64,000 nt of DNA from JAQVEM01 sp034660395 (GTDB lineage Bacteria > Actinomycetota > Humimicrobiia > Humimicrobiales > Humimicrobiaceae): NCBI GenBank assembly GCA_034660395.1, contig JAYEJA010000040.1:4765-68764 (forward strand), read 5' to 3'. Of this stretch, positions 41,492 through 51,415 are shown one piece after another; the stretch's first letter is position 1; every line of letters starts with the position of its first letter. A model generated the notes under the pieces. The model saw only the letters and a list, made by a program, of their open reading frames with translations, did no database searches and was not told the DNA's origin. The position numbers were made by a program, and so were the translations under genes.

Positions 41492-41950
41492 ATGGATTTA
41501 TTTGAGTATGTTAACGATATTATGGATTTTTTTAAGAATCCTATATGGAAATATCTATATTACGGCATAATTTTCATTTTAATAATTGTATGGCTTGCTT
41601 TTATTTACTGGACTTACAGAGATGCAAGGCTGAGAAGTGAATCTCCCGCAGTTGCTGTTTTTTGGGCCGTTATTGTATTGCTGCTTAACTTTCTGGGGTT
41701 GATACTGTATTTAATATTAAGGCCGCCGGAGTTTATAGACGATATAATTGAAAGGGACCTTGAGATAGAGAAAACGGAGAGATTACTTTATAACAGGCGG
41801 CAAACCTGTCCTGCATGCGGAAAGCCGGTTAATGATGACTTTTTAATATGCCCGTACTGCAGGAAGAAGTTAAAAACCCCCTGTATTAATTGCGGAAAAC
41901 CCCTCAAACTGGACTGGAAAGTGTGCCCTTATTGTAAGACATCCCAGTAA
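41492..41950 (+). CDS. Membrane protein with C-terminal double zinc ribbon
   Basis: Unknown function. The 152-residue protein has two predicted membrane helices (about 18-42, YGIIFILIIVWLAFIYW, and about 54-77) and then four CxxC knuckles arranged as two zinc ribbons: CPACGKPV...CPYCRKK and CINCGKPL...CPYCKTS. I have seen similar proteins annotated only as zinc-ribbon membrane proteins. GGGGGA precedes the ATG. It sits between folC and ndk. Confidence 0.82.
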   Translation: MDLFEYVNDIMDFFKNPIWKYLYYGIIFILIIVWLAFIYWTYRDARLRSESPAVAVFWAVIVLLLNFLGLILYLILRPPEFIDDIIERDLEIEKTERLLYNRRQTCPACGKPVNDDFLICPYCRKKLKTPCINCGKPLKLDWKVCPYCKTSQ

Positions 41951-41959
41951 AGATATTTG

Positions 41960-41979
41960 GAGGGGATAAAAAGCCCCTC
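41960..41979 (+). other. GC-rich hairpin without T-run
   Basis: GAGGGG-ATAAAAAG-CCCCTC forms a 6-bp stem about 80 bases before ndk. No T-run follows, so it is not a standard intrinsic terminator; it may be an mRNA-stability or processing structure. Confidence 0.35.
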
Positions 41980-42060
41980 AAGTAAACTTAAGAGAAGGGT
42001 ATGGGGATTGGTAAAAATTAAGTGATTTTAGGATGTTAAATTTGTTCAGGAAAGGAGTTT

Positions 42061-42468
42061 ATGGTTAGTACTGAAAAAAGCCTGGTTATAATAAAACCTG
42101 ACGGGGTGAAGAAAAAAAAGATAGGGGAAATTATATCCCGCCTGGAATGTGAAGACCTCACTATTGAAAAATTAAAGATGATTAAAATAGACCGGGATCT
42201 TGCATGCAGGCATTATTGCGACCATAAAAGCAAGGAATTCTTTGATATGCTTATTAAATATATAACCTCCGGGCCTTCGGTGGCGGCGGTTGTAAGCGGT
42301 AAGGATGCAATTTCAAGGATAAGGAAGCTTATGGGTCCCACCGATTCTAAAAAGGCAAAAAAGGGGACAATAAGGGGCGATTTTGGTGTTGATATAACTA
42401 CGAATGTAATTCATGGTTCTGATTCGCCGGAAAGTGCCGGGAGGGAAATTAAACTTTTTTTTGGATAG
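42061..42468 (+). CDS. ndk: Nucleoside diphosphate kinase
   Basis: Balances nucleoside triphosphate pools through a phosphohistidine. The 135-residue protein has SLVIIKPDGVKKKKIG at the start (K where R is common), HYCDHKSKEFFDMLIKYITSGPSVAAVVSG, the flexible loop TDSKKAKKGTIRGDFGVD and the catalytic histidine in NVIHGSDSPESAGREI (about H118). AGGAAAGGAG precedes the ATG. Confidence 0.96.
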   Translation: MVSTEKSLVIIKPDGVKKKKIGEIISRLECEDLTIEKLKMIKIDRDLACRHYCDHKSKEFFDMLIKYITSGPSVAAVVSGKDAISRIRKLMGPTDSKKAKKGTIRGDFGVDITTNVIHGSDSPESAGREIKLFFG

Positions 42469-42525
42469 AGGCATGGCGAAAATGGCAGTTAAAGATTAAA
42501 AAATATCTTATTTTAAGGATGGCTG

Positions 42526-42780
42526 ATGGGTAAGAGAAGAGGAAAAGTAGTTTTTTTTATAGTATTACTTGGAGGCATAATAGGAGCTATACTGGGCCAT
42601 ATATTAAAAGACCTTGTACCCATTATGGACGAAGGATTAAAGGTCGGTACCGATTCCCTCAGTCTTAACCTGCATTTGATTGATGTAAGTTTCGGGATAC
42701 ATGTAAATATTACGCTGGGGGCTATAATAGGAATACTTATTGCTTTTTTATTGGCTGATGTTGGAAGAAGACGATTTTAA
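42526..42780 (+). CDS. Small DUF4321-like membrane protein
   Basis: 84 residues with two membrane helices (about 8-30 and 58-78) and a short basic N-terminus. It resembles the DUF4321 family, small membrane proteins usually found just before maf and mreB; function unknown. The 3' end overlaps maf by 23 bases. Confidence 0.75.
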   Translation: MGKRRGKVVFFIVLLGGIIGAILGHILKDLVPIMDEGLKVGTDSLSLNLHLIDVSFGIHVNITLGAIIGILIAFLLADVGRRRF

Positions 42781-43393
42781 AAAAAAATTAATTTTAGCTT
42801 CTGCTTCTCCAAGAAGGAAAAAAATACTAAAGCTTTTAAAGCTGGATTTCGAGGTGGTTGAACCCGGGGGTTTTAAGGAGGAGCAGTTTAAAGACCCTCA
42901 AAGGACGGTGCTATATAACAGTATAGCCAAAGCTAAAAATGTTTACGGGTATTTGACAGGACATAAATTTAAGAAAAAAGGCAGTAATTATAAAAGTGGT
43001 TTCCTGATTGCAGGTTTTGATACTATTATATATATTAATAGGAGGATTCTGGGCAAGCCGGACGGCAGGGAGCAGGCGATAGAATTTTTAAAGGCTCTTT
43101 CCGGGCGGGTTCACCTGGCGATAAGCGGAGCATGTATTATGGATAGCGCTTCGGGCAGGTATGTTTACGATTCTGAAACCACCAGGGTTAGTTTTAGGAA
43201 ATTAACTGAAGACGAAATTGAGAGATATGTGGATAAAGAGGATGTTACCGATAAGGCAGGCGCTTATAATATACTGGGAATCGGGGGCCTGCTGGTAGAT
43301 AAGATAGATGGTTGCTTTTTTAATATAGCCGGGATTCCAGTCGCAGGGTTTGTGGGTTTATTAAAGAAATCCGGGCTTAATGTTATTGTTTGA
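42758..43393 (+). CDS. maf: Maf-family nucleotide pyrophosphatase
   Basis: Hydrolyses dTTP, UTP and some modified nucleotides; linked to septum control. About 211 residues with LILASASPRRKKILKLL, the catalytic aspartate in AGFDTIIYINRRILGKP, and DKAGAYNILGIGGLLVDKIDGCFFNIAGIPV. I start at the ATG at 42758 (MLEEDDFKKK); the frame is open six codons further up to a TTG. It lies before mreB, its common place. Confidence 0.92.
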   Translation: MLEEDDFKKKLILASASPRRKKILKLLKLDFEVVEPGGFKEEQFKDPQRTVLYNSIAKAKNVYGYLTGHKFKKKGSNYKSGFLIAGFDTIIYINRRILGKPDGREQAIEFLKALSGRVHLAISGACIMDSASGRYVYDSETTRVSFRKLTEDEIERYVDKEDVTDKAGAYNILGIGGLLVDKIDGCFFNIAGIPVAGFVGLLKKSGLNVIV

Positions 43394-43408
43394 CCAAGGA
43401 GTTAGCAA

Positions 43409-44443
43409 ATGCAGATGTTTGATTTTTTTCTGAATGTAATAGGCAAGGATATGGGTATAGACCTGGGGACGGCAAATACCCTGGTATATGTTAAAGGTAA
43501 GGGGATAATCCTTGAAGAACCCTCTGTTGTGGCAATTGACAGGGAGAGAAAAAGAATACTGGCAGTTGGCCAGGAAGCCAAGAAGATGGTGGGGAGGACT
43601 CCCGATAATATAATAGCAACGAGACCTCTGAAAAATGGAGTAATTGCAGACTTTGAGACAACGGAAAAAATGCTCAGGTATTTTATACAGAGGGTCCATA
43701 AAAATGTAGCTTTTGCAAGACCCCGGATAGTTATTTGCGTACCGTCCGGAATTACTCCGGTGGAAAAGAAAGCGGTAGTTGAAGCTACGGAACAGGCAGG
43801 TGCGAGGGCGGCTTATATAATTGAAGAGCCCCTGGCAGCGGCAATTGGTTCCGGTCTTTCTATTGATGAGCCCAGGGGAAGCATGATTATAGATATAGGA
43901 GGAGGGACCTCGGAGGTTGCTGTTATTTCACTTGGAGGGATTGTCGTAAGCCAGTCATTGAGGATTGGCGGAGATGATATGGATGAAGCAATAACCTATT
44001 ATTTGAAGAAGGAACACAATCTATACCTTGGCGAAAGAACTGCAGAAAAGGTGAAAATGGAAATAGGTTCCGCATTTCCCCTTGAGAATGAGGAAAAGAT
44101 GGAAATAAATGGAAGGGACCTCATAACGGGACTTCCCAAAACCATTATTATCACCAGCCAGCAGATAAGGAGAGCTCTGGAGAAAGTACTGGGCGATATC
44201 GTAAATTCTATTGTTGAAGTACTTGATGTAACACCCCCCGAGCTTTCTTCAGACATAATGAAAAAAGGTATTGTTATGGCAGGGGGAGGTTCATTGCTTA
44301 AAGGTCTTGCGGAAAGGATAAGCAGGGAGACGCATTGTCCGGTGTATCTTGCTGAAGACCCGATGGCTGCTGTGGCAATGGGCGCAGGTAAATGTGTTGA
44401 GGATTTCAATACATTGAAAAGATATTTGAGATATTCAAAATAA
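43409..44443 (+). CDS. mreB: Rod-shape-determining protein MreB
   Basis: Actin-like filament that guides lateral cell-wall synthesis. The 344-residue protein has GIDLGTANTLVYVKGKGI, VCVPSGIT-like VICVPSGITPVEKKAV, MIIDIGGGTSEVAVISLGGIV and the C-terminal GIVMAGGGSLLKGL. The N-terminal MQMFDFFLNVIGKD may form a membrane-binding helix. First gene of mreB-mreC-mreD-PBP2-rodA. Confidence 0.97.
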   Translation: MQMFDFFLNVIGKDMGIDLGTANTLVYVKGKGIILEEPSVVAIDRERKRILAVGQEAKKMVGRTPDNIIATRPLKNGVIADFETTEKMLRYFIQRVHKNVAFARPRIVICVPSGITPVEKKAVVEATEQAGARAAYIIEEPLAAAIGSGLSIDEPRGSMIIDIGGGTSEVAVISLGGIVVSQSLRIGGDDMDEAITYYLKKEHNLYLGERTAEKVKMEIGSAFPLENEEKMEINGRDLITGLPKTIIITSQQIRRALEKVLGDIVNSIVEVLDVTPPELSSDIMKKGIVMAGGGSLLKGLAERISRETHCPVYLAEDPMAAVAMGAGKCVEDFNTLKRYLRYSK

Positions 44444-44473
44444 CAGGTTTACATTCAATCTTTATAAATACTG

Positions 44474-45283
44474 ATGGTTATATTAAACAGAAGAATCAGG
44501 AATCTTATTATTCTTGCTATAATAATCTTTTTATGCCTGGTCATTATTACTGCAAGCTTCAGGCAGTCCGAAATAATCACCAATATAAAGTCTAAAACCA
44601 TTGACTTTTTTAAACCAATCCAGGAAAAGTTCTTTTCCCTTTTCAGTCCGGTTATAGGTTTTTTTAATTCTGTAAGGGATTATATAAATTTAAGGGAGAA
44701 ATACCTGGACCTTCAGGCGGAAAATTCCAGGCTGAGGGAGGAGTATGTTGAAAATGTTAATCTCCGGGTTGAAAATAATTCTTTAAGAAAATTGCTGGAT
44801 ATGAAGCTCAGGGAGGGTTATGAAACTATAACGGCAAGGGTAATAGGATTTAATCAAGAAAGCTGGAAGTCAGAGGTAATTTTAAATGCCGGCGTAAGCG
44901 AAGGCGCCTGCCAGGGAATGGGGGTCTTAAGTGAAGAGGGGCTGGTAGGAATTATTATCAATAGCGGCAGCGATTCCTGTAATGTGCGGCTCATTAATGA
45001 TCCCCGGAGCAGCATAGGAGTAAGAATTCTGTCTTCAAGAAAGCTTGGCGTTCTTAAGGGCAGCCAGGACGGAAAAATTACATTGAATTATATACCTGCG
45101 GGAGAGACTGTATTTAAGGGAGATATAATAATTACATCGGAATACGGGAATCTTCCCGGCGAAATTCTGGTGGGAAGGATAAGTAAAGTAAGCGAAGATG
45201 GAGATAGTCTATACAAAATTATTGAAGTGGAGCCCTTTGCTGATTTAAAAAGATTGGAGTATGTGCTGATATTGGAGCAATAA
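44474..45283 (+). CDS. mreC: Rod-shape-determining protein MreC
   Basis: Membrane-anchored scaffold of the elongasome. 269 residues: N-terminal membrane helix (about 9-28), a coiled coil (about 70-105, REKYLDLQAENSRLREE) and the beta-barrel domain with GVLSEEGLVGII, RSSIGVRIL and the GDIIITSEYGNLPGEILVGRI motif near the end. Confidence 0.93.
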   Translation: MVILNRRIRNLIILAIIIFLCLVIITASFRQSEIITNIKSKTIDFFKPIQEKFFSLFSPVIGFFNSVRDYINLREKYLDLQAENSRLREEYVENVNLRVENNSLRKLLDMKLREGYETITARVIGFNQESWKSEVILNAGVSEGACQGMGVLSEEGLVGIIINSGSDSCNVRLINDPRSSIGVRILSSRKLGVLKGSQDGKITLNYIPAGETVFKGDIIITSEYGNLPGEILVGRISKVSEDGDSLYKIIEVEPFADLKRLEYVLILEQ

Positions 45284-45299
45284 ATAAGAAGTATCGGTT

Positions 45300-45824
45300 A
45301 TGATTATGAAAAGTTTCTCCAAAATTCTTCATTTTTTTATTTTAATAGTATGCCTGCTGCTGCAGGTTGCTTTTTTTGAGTATCTTAAGATATTCTCAAT
45401 AAGTTTTGATTTGGTAATGGTTGCAGTATTGGCGGTTGCGCTTTTTGACGGAACCCTCTGGGGAATGTTATTCGGATTTACAGCGGGCCTGGTAATGGAT
45501 TTAATGACAGGGAATATCGTGGGAATAAGCGCATTCATTTACTCAATTGATGCCTTTATGGCAAAAAAATTTATTTCTGCAGGATTTAAATCAAGGTTTT
45601 TAACCCGGATATTTATTGTTTTTCTGGTTACTGAAGTTAATATTTTAATAATCAGTCTGATTTATTATCTGTTTAATTTTGGTATTAGCTGGATTATTAT
45701 GGGCGTGGATATGATTGTCAGGCCTATTTGCAATATTATTTTAATGCTTGTTATATTCCCGCTGATAAGAAGGAGTTCCGGTACTGAAAAGGAGAGCGAA
45801 TTTGAGTTCAAATATAAGGATTAG
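45300..45824 (+). CDS. mreD: Rod-shape-determining protein MreD
   Basis: Small integral membrane protein of the elongasome, 174 residues with about five membrane helices; LLQVAFFEYLKIFSISFDLVMVAVLAVALFDG and the GLVMDLMTGNIVGISAF stretch are typical. Its 3' end overlaps the PBP2 gene by 23 bases. Start ATG at 45300 or 45306. Confidence 0.88.
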   Translation: MIMKSFSKILHFFILIVCLLLQVAFFEYLKIFSISFDLVMVAVLAVALFDGTLWGMLFGFTAGLVMDLMTGNIVGISAFIYSIDAFMAKKFISAGFKSRFLTRIFIVFLVTEVNILIISLIYYLFNFGISWIIMGVDMIVRPICNIILMLVIFPLIRRSSGTEKESEFEFKYKD

Positions 45825-47658
45825 GTTTAAAATTTTATTTTACCTGCTGGCAATAATGTTTGTCGTGCTTATTTTAAGGCTTTATTTTATGCAGGTTATG
45901 AGCGGGGAGCTTTATGCCGAGATGGCTTCCGAGAGTATCACAAGGGAAAGGACTATTTCTGCACCGCGCGGTAATATTTATGACCGCAACGGAAAATTAC
46001 TGGTGAAAAGCGTACCTGTTAAAGCAGTTGCCGTTCAGCCGGGTATTGTTTCAGGCAATGAAAATGTTATGAGGATTTTAAGTGAATGTCTCGATATTTC
46101 CTATTATGAAATAAAAAAGGAAGTAGAAGAGAGTAATGTTTCTTATATGGATAAAGTCATTATAAAGCAGGATGTTGATATTGCCACTGTTATTTATATT
46201 GAAGAAAACATTGACAGGTTACCGGGTGTGGAAGTGATTGATGTTTATCTCAGGCAGTATAACTACGGCTCTCTGGCATCTCATATCCTGGGATATATAG
46301 GAGAGATAAGCGAAGAAAAGTTAAAATCGGAGGAAAATGATTATTATTACGAGGGCGGAGACCAGATAGGATTGGGCGGCCTGGAAGAAACCTATGAGAG
46401 CATGCTCAGGGGCAAAAAGGGGAAGGTAGTATATGAAGTTGACCCCCTTGAAAGACCTGTAAGCATAATAAGGGAAACGGAGCCCATTAGCGGGAACGAT
46501 TTGTATCTCACTATTGATATTGACCTGCAGAAAGTTGTTGAGGAGGCCCTTTACCAGTCAATACTTGAAGTAAGGGAGAAAAAAATTAAGGATACGGATG
46601 AACACTACAAAGTCACAGGCGGCGCGATAGTCGTTCTCAGCCCGGGAGATGGCCAGATACTTGCCATGGCAAGTTATCCCACCTATGACCCTGAATTGTT
46701 CGTGGGCGGCATATCTGAGGATGACTGGAATAATCTTAATGACCCTGATAATTATTATCCGTTTTTAAATAGGGCAATTTCATCCTTTCCTCCAGGGTCG
46801 GTTTTTAAGATAGTTACATCTTATGCCGGGCTTAGTGAAGGAGTTATAACAGAAGGAAGCAGGTTTAGCTGCGCGGGGATATGGTACGGGCTCGGGCAAA
46901 ATTTTCCAAAGAGCTGCTGGTTAAAGTCGGGACACGGCAGTCTCGATATTGTCGGCGCTATTAAAAATTCCTGTGATATTTATTTCTATCAGGTGGGATA
47001 CGGGCTTTTTAATAAATTCAACAATAACCAGGAGCTTCTGCAGAAATATGCCAGAATTTTCGGCTTTGGCTCTGAAACCGGTGTGGATGTCCCGGGCGAG
47101 GGTACGGGGCTGGTACCGGATGAGGAATGGAAAAAGGAGTATTTTAAAGACCAGAAGGAGAATACGGTCTGGTTTCCCGGCGATACGGTTAATATGTCTA
47201 TAGGGCAGGGAGACCTGACAGCAACTCCACTGCAGATGGCGCAGGCGTTTTCAATTATTGCCGACAGGGGTATAAAGTACAGGCCGCATTTAATTAAGGA
47301 GATAAGGGACAGTGAAGATATTTTGTTTAAATACAGTTCAGCTGAAGAATACCAGGATTTACAATTGAATAAGGATTTTGTTGAAATAATAGAGAGAGGT
47401 CTTACCCGGGTTGTTTCTCCCGGCGGAACTGCTTATGGTGTTTTTATGGATTTTCCTGTTGGCGAAATACCTGTCGCGGCAAAAACGGGTACGGCTGAGT
47501 TTTACGGAAAGCAGGATTATGCATGGTTCACAAGTTATGCTCCGGTAGGTAATCCGGAGTATGTAATAGTGGGTATGCTTGAGCAGGCAGGTTCAGGCGG
47601 AAGCAATGTTGCCCCTATTGCAGAAAGGATTTACAGGTACCTTTTTAATATTGATTAA
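45802..47658 (+). CDS. mrdA: Penicillin-binding protein 2 (elongation transpeptidase)
   Basis: Class B PBP that cross-links peptidoglycan in elongation with RodA. 618 residues: N-terminal membrane helix (about 10-30), dimerisation domain with RERTISAPRGNIYDRNGKLL, and a transpeptidase domain with the active-site serine in PPGSVFKI (SxxK), the SxN-type KNSCDIYFY (C in place of N, at the usual position in this group) and KTGTAEF. TTG start with GGAGAG upstream. Confidence 0.94.
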   Translation: MSSNIRIRFKILFYLLAIMFVVLILRLYFMQVMSGELYAEMASESITRERTISAPRGNIYDRNGKLLVKSVPVKAVAVQPGIVSGNENVMRILSECLDISYYEIKKEVEESNVSYMDKVIIKQDVDIATVIYIEENIDRLPGVEVIDVYLRQYNYGSLASHILGYIGEISEEKLKSEENDYYYEGGDQIGLGGLEETYESMLRGKKGKVVYEVDPLERPVSIIRETEPISGNDLYLTIDIDLQKVVEEALYQSILEVREKKIKDTDEHYKVTGGAIVVLSPGDGQILAMASYPTYDPELFVGGISEDDWNNLNDPDNYYPFLNRAISSFPPGSVFKIVTSYAGLSEGVITEGSRFSCAGIWYGLGQNFPKSCWLKSGHGSLDIVGAIKNSCDIYFYQVGYGLFNKFNNNQELLQKYARIFGFGSETGVDVPGEGTGLVPDEEWKKEYFKDQKENTVWFPGDTVNMSIGQGDLTATPLQMAQAFSIIADRGIKYRPHLIKEIRDSEDILFKYSSAEEYQDLQLNKDFVEIIERGLTRVVSPGGTAYGVFMDFPVGEIPVAAKTGTAEFYGKQDYAWFTSYAPVGNPEYVIVGMLEQAGSGGSNVAPIAERIYRYLFNID

Positions 47659-47703
47659 TGGCGTGTGTTAAGCTGAATTATTTATGAGGTTTTAATAGTT
47701 AAT

Positions 47704-48903
47704 ATGATAAGAAGAAAAAACAAAGATTCATTTGACCTGGAAGGTTACGGCGGAGGAAAGAAAGCAGTAAACTATGATTTTATATTATTCTTCATGGTCC
47801 TGGCCATTTCATCTTTCGGGGCCCTTATAATCTACAGTGCAACCAGGGGGACTCTGCCCGGAGGGGTTACCGACCCCCGGTATTATCTAAAGAAGCAGTT
47901 GATTTACCTGGCTGCAGGAATTGCTTTATTTGTTGGAGTTCATTTTATTGATTACAGGAAAATTGAAAGATTCTGGTGGCTGTTTTTTATTGCAGGCATT
48001 GCTTCACTTGGAGCCGTCCTTATTTTTGGTTATGAAGTGCATGGTTCAAAGAGCTGGATTGATTTAAAGTTTGTTACCATCCAGCCGTCAGAGTTCTCAA
48101 AGATTTTTATGGTAATATGCGTTGCGGGCATATTATCAAAATGGAAGAGGGAAAAAGAACACCACGTAACTTTTAAAAAGGTCGTCCTCTCCCTGGCTGT
48201 GGCTCTATCTTTCGTGTTAATGGTTTTGCTGCAGCCGGATTACGGGACTGCCCTGATATATCTCATAGTATACATATGTTTATTGTTTATCTCCGGCGCT
48301 AATTTACTGTATGTTATTTCGATAATGGGTATGATGGCGGGCGGCATCTTTTTTGCTTTTAATGCCGGTTATATAAAGCAATACCAGCTGGATAGAATCC
48401 TTGTTTTATTAAAGCCGGAGGCATACCCCGATGAGGGAGCAGGTTACAATCTATTCCAGTCAAAGCTGGCTATAGGCTCGGGAGGACTACCGGGCAAGGG
48501 GCTCTTTCTGGGGAAGCAAACCAATCTAAGCTATGTTCCCGAGCATCATACCGATTTTATATTTTCTGTTATTGGAGAGGAACTGGGATTCTTTGGCGCA
48601 GTATTGGTGATAATAGTGCTTGGAGTTATCATATGGAGATGTTTTTATATTGCTTCATTATCATCTGATAGTTTTGCAATGCTTCTTGGCGCAGGCGTGG
48701 GATTTATTATTTTATCGCAGGTAGTAATAAATATCGGTATGACTGTGGGTATCATGCCTATTGTTGGAATTCCATTGCCGTTTTTGAGTTCAGGGGGCTC
48801 CAGCCTAATAAGCATGCTGCTGGGAGCCGGCCTTGTAGAAAACATATATAGATGGAGGGAATCCAGAAAGGAGCATGAAATAGCTTATCAGCAATTTAAG
48901 TAA
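47704..48903 (+). CDS. rodA: Peptidoglycan glycosyltransferase RodA (SEDS family)
   Basis: Polymerises lipid II during elongation with PBP2. 399 residues with about ten membrane helices; conserved FVTIQPSEFSKIF, LQPDYGTALIY, the loop LPGKGLFLGKQTNLSYVPEHHTDFIFSVIGEELGF with the catalytic-region D/E, and GIPLPFLSSGGSS. It closes the mre operon. Confidence 0.94.
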   Translation: MIRRKNKDSFDLEGYGGGKKAVNYDFILFFMVLAISSFGALIIYSATRGTLPGGVTDPRYYLKKQLIYLAAGIALFVGVHFIDYRKIERFWWLFFIAGIASLGAVLIFGYEVHGSKSWIDLKFVTIQPSEFSKIFMVICVAGILSKWKREKEHHVTFKKVVLSLAVALSFVLMVLLQPDYGTALIYLIVYICLLFISGANLLYVISIMGMMAGGIFFAFNAGYIKQYQLDRILVLLKPEAYPDEGAGYNLFQSKLAIGSGGLPGKGLFLGKQTNLSYVPEHHTDFIFSVIGEELGFFGAVLVIIVLGVIIWRCFYIASLSSDSFAMLLGAGVGFIILSQVVINIGMTVGIMPIVGIPLPFLSSGGSSLISMLLGAGLVENIYRWRESRKEHEIAYQQFK

Positions 48904-48916
48904 TACGGGTAAAAAT

Positions 48917-50710
48917 TTGAATATGGGCGGAATAAAAAGACTGGATTTTGAGCTGCTTGAAGAACTTCTTGAAGGCATAGAAAAACCGGGAAGATATATA
49001 GGTAAGGAAATAGGAACAAAGAGCAAAGACCCACGGAAAATAAAGAACTTGAAAGAGATGGTTTTTATGGCTCTGGTATTTCCCGATATCTACGAAGTCG
49101 GCATGTCTAATCTCGGTCTCCAGATTTTATATGACATTGTAAACGGAAATAAAAATTTCTCGGTTGAAAGGGTTTTTTCGCCATGGGTGGACTTTGAGGA
49201 AAAACTCAGGAAGCGCAGGGTTAAAATCTTTTCACTGGAAAACAGGATATTTCTTGACTCGTTTGATTTAATCGGTTTTACCATACAGCATGAAATGCTT
49301 TATACCAACACGCTGAATGTAATGGACCTGGGCGGGATAAATATACATTCAAAGCAGAGGGGAGAAGACTCTCCGCTTATCTGTGCGGGCGGGTCCGCAG
49401 TTGTAAATCCCCAGCCGATCTCTAAATTTATGGATTTTTTTGTAATAGGGGACGGTGAGGAAATAGTTACGAATATTCTGGAGAAAGTAAGGTTATATAA
49501 AAAAAATGATAAAGGGAAAAGCTGGTTTCTAAAAGAAATTAACAGGCTGGACGGTATTTATGTCCCGGATTTTTATAAATTTTATTACTATCAAAACGGG
49601 CTTATTAAAGATTTTAAGCCCCGTGTAAAAGTAAAAAAAGCGGTAGTCAGGAAACTTGATAAGTTTAGAGTTATTACTGACCCCATTATACCGAATATAA
49701 GGGTGGTGCATGACAGGTTTATCGTAGAAATCATGAGGGGCTGCTGGAGGAGCTGCAGATTCTGCCAGGCAGGTATTATTTACAGGCCTGTGCGTAAAAG
49801 GGAAGTTAAGTCCCTGATAAGGAAGAGCATAAAGGGTATTAAGAATACCGGATATGATGAAATTTCTTTTTTATCCCTTTCCTCATCTGATTATGGAGAA
49901 ATAGAAAACCTGGTCGGGGGAGTAACCGGTTCTTTAAAATCAAAGAGACTTTCGATATCAATGCCTTCCCTGCGGCTTAACAGTGCCAGCCTGGGATTTC
50001 TGGAGCTCATACAGAGCGGAAGGAAGACCGGGCTTACCTTTGCCCCGGAAGCGGGAACGCAGAGGATGAGGGATGTAATCAATAAAAATATCAAGGAAGA
50101 TGAAATGCTTGAGTGCATTAAATTGGCCTTCGGCAGGGGATGGGAAAAGATAAAGCTTTATTTCATGATAGGGCTGCCTTTTGAGAATGAAGATGATATC
50201 AGGGGCATAGTTGAGCTTGTAGAAAAGATAATTAATGCAGCCAGGAATGAAATTCCTAAAAGGAAGTTAAAAAGGCTCAAGATAAATATCAGCATAAATG
50301 CCTTCTGCCCGAAGCCCTTTACACCCTTCCAGTGGGTGGGGATTGAAAGCCCGGAGAGCCTTAAAAGAAAGTTTGATTTTATTTTAAGCAATATTCCGCG
50401 AAGGTATGTAAATATAAAATGGTCCGACCCCTGGAGGAGCCTGGTAGAATGTGCCCTGTCAAAGGGAAGCGGGCTGCTCTGCGATGTTATAGAAGATGCA
50501 TGGAGGAATGGCGCAAAATTTGATAACTGGTCTGACTTCTTTAATTATGAAATATGGAAAAATGCGTTTGAAAATTCCGGTGTAGATATTGGCTTATTTA
50601 CAACCAGAAATTTTACGGTTGATGAAATACTGCCCTGGGATGTTATTGATATAAGGGTTAGAAAAAAATCATTGTTGAAGGAATATGAAAAATCAAAGAA
50701 ATATGTCTGA
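48917..50710 (+). CDS. Radical SAM protein, TIGR03960 family
   Basis: A 597-residue B12-binding-domain/radical-SAM protein of unknown substrate. The iron-sulfur motif is MRGCWRSCRFCQAG (CxxxCxxC, about residue 273-286), preceded by a domain with FPDIYEVGMSNLG and GGSAVVNPQP. The next gene is the TIGR03936 partner; the two occur as a split or fused pair upstream of rng in many bacteria, suggesting a tRNA- or rRNA-modification role (inference). TTG at 48917 (GGGT upstream) or ATG at 48923 may be the start. Confidence 0.9.
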   Translation: MNMGGIKRLDFELLEELLEGIEKPGRYIGKEIGTKSKDPRKIKNLKEMVFMALVFPDIYEVGMSNLGLQILYDIVNGNKNFSVERVFSPWVDFEEKLRKRRVKIFSLENRIFLDSFDLIGFTIQHEMLYTNTLNVMDLGGINIHSKQRGEDSPLICAGGSAVVNPQPISKFMDFFVIGDGEEIVTNILEKVRLYKKNDKGKSWFLKEINRLDGIYVPDFYKFYYYQNGLIKDFKPRVKVKKAVVRKLDKFRVITDPIIPNIRVVHDRFIVEIMRGCWRSCRFCQAGIIYRPVRKREVKSLIRKSIKGIKNTGYDEISFLSLSSSDYGEIENLVGGVTGSLKSKRLSISMPSLRLNSASLGFLELIQSGRKTGLTFAPEAGTQRMRDVINKNIKEDEMLECIKLAFGRGWEKIKLYFMIGLPFENEDDIRGIVELVEKIINAARNEIPKRKLKRLKINISINAFCPKPFTPFQWVGIESPESLKRKFDFILSNIPRRYVNIKWSDPWRSLVECALSKGSGLLCDVIEDAWRNGAKFDNWSDFFNYEIWKNAFENSGVDIGLFTTRNFTVDEILPWDVIDIRVRKKSLLKEYEKSKKYV

Positions 50711-51389
50711 TGTTGTGATAAGATTTAAATTTTATAAAAAAGATGGTCTTAAGTACCTGTCACATCTTGATATTGCAAGGATGATAATACGCGCTTTAAA
50801 CAGGGCTGGTTTTAACCTTATATACAGCCAGGGATATAACCCCAGGCCAAAAGTAAGTTTCTCTAACCCCACCCCGCTTGGATTGGAGAGCCTTGCCGAA
50901 TATGGAGATGTATTTATTGAAGGCGATGTGGGAGAAGAGGATTTTAAAAAAAGAATTAATATGGAATTAAGAAGGGAAATTCAGGTTACTGAAGCAGGGA
51001 AGGTGCAGGGCAAGGCGGACAGTTTAATGAGCCGTATAGATATAGGCCTTTACAGCTTCACTCTTGATACCGGTGTTTCCGTCAGGGAACAGCAGGAAAA
51101 ATTATATAAAGAGGTAGCCGGCCTGATAAAGAAATCTGATTTTTCAGACTCTATATTTAAAATCAGGCAGGAAGCTTTAAAGGAAGCTCCAAATATAATC
51201 CTACTAAAACTATTTGGATATGCTAAAATTTTTAAAGGAAAAGGTAACAGTATTTTTAAATTTAATAATTTCTACCAGTTTTTAAAAGAACTGTTGGGAA
51301 AATATGGTATAAAAGTTAAAGATGTAAAAAAAGAAGAACTATTTGTAATAAAAGGGGATGAACTCAAGACCCCTGTGGAAATAATTTAA
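50685..51389 (+). CDS. DUF2344 / TIGR03936 family protein
   Basis: A 234-residue protein with the family start VIRFKFYKKDGLKYLSHLDIARMIIRALNRAG and YSQGYNPRPKVSFSNPTPLG. It works presumably with the radical SAM protein encoded upstream, which it overlaps by 26 bases. An ATG at 50703 (MSDVVIRF) is the alternative start and fits the family better. Exact reaction unknown. Confidence 0.88.
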   Translation: MKNQRNMSDVVIRFKFYKKDGLKYLSHLDIARMIIRALNRAGFNLIYSQGYNPRPKVSFSNPTPLGLESLAEYGDVFIEGDVGEEDFKKRINMELRREIQVTEAGKVQGKADSLMSRIDIGLYSFTLDTGVSVREQQEKLYKEVAGLIKKSDFSDSIFKIRQEALKEAPNIILLKLFGYAKIFKGKGNSIFKFNNFYQFLKELLGKYGIKVKDVKKEELFVIKGDELKTPVEII

Positions 51390-51415
51390 GCAGTTGTTAA
51401 AGGAGTGTAAGAAAA

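Noticed and set aside
42001..42060. Riboswitch before ndk
   Set aside because: Apart from the short GAGGGG/CCCCTC hairpin upstream, no conserved aptamer motif is recognisable.
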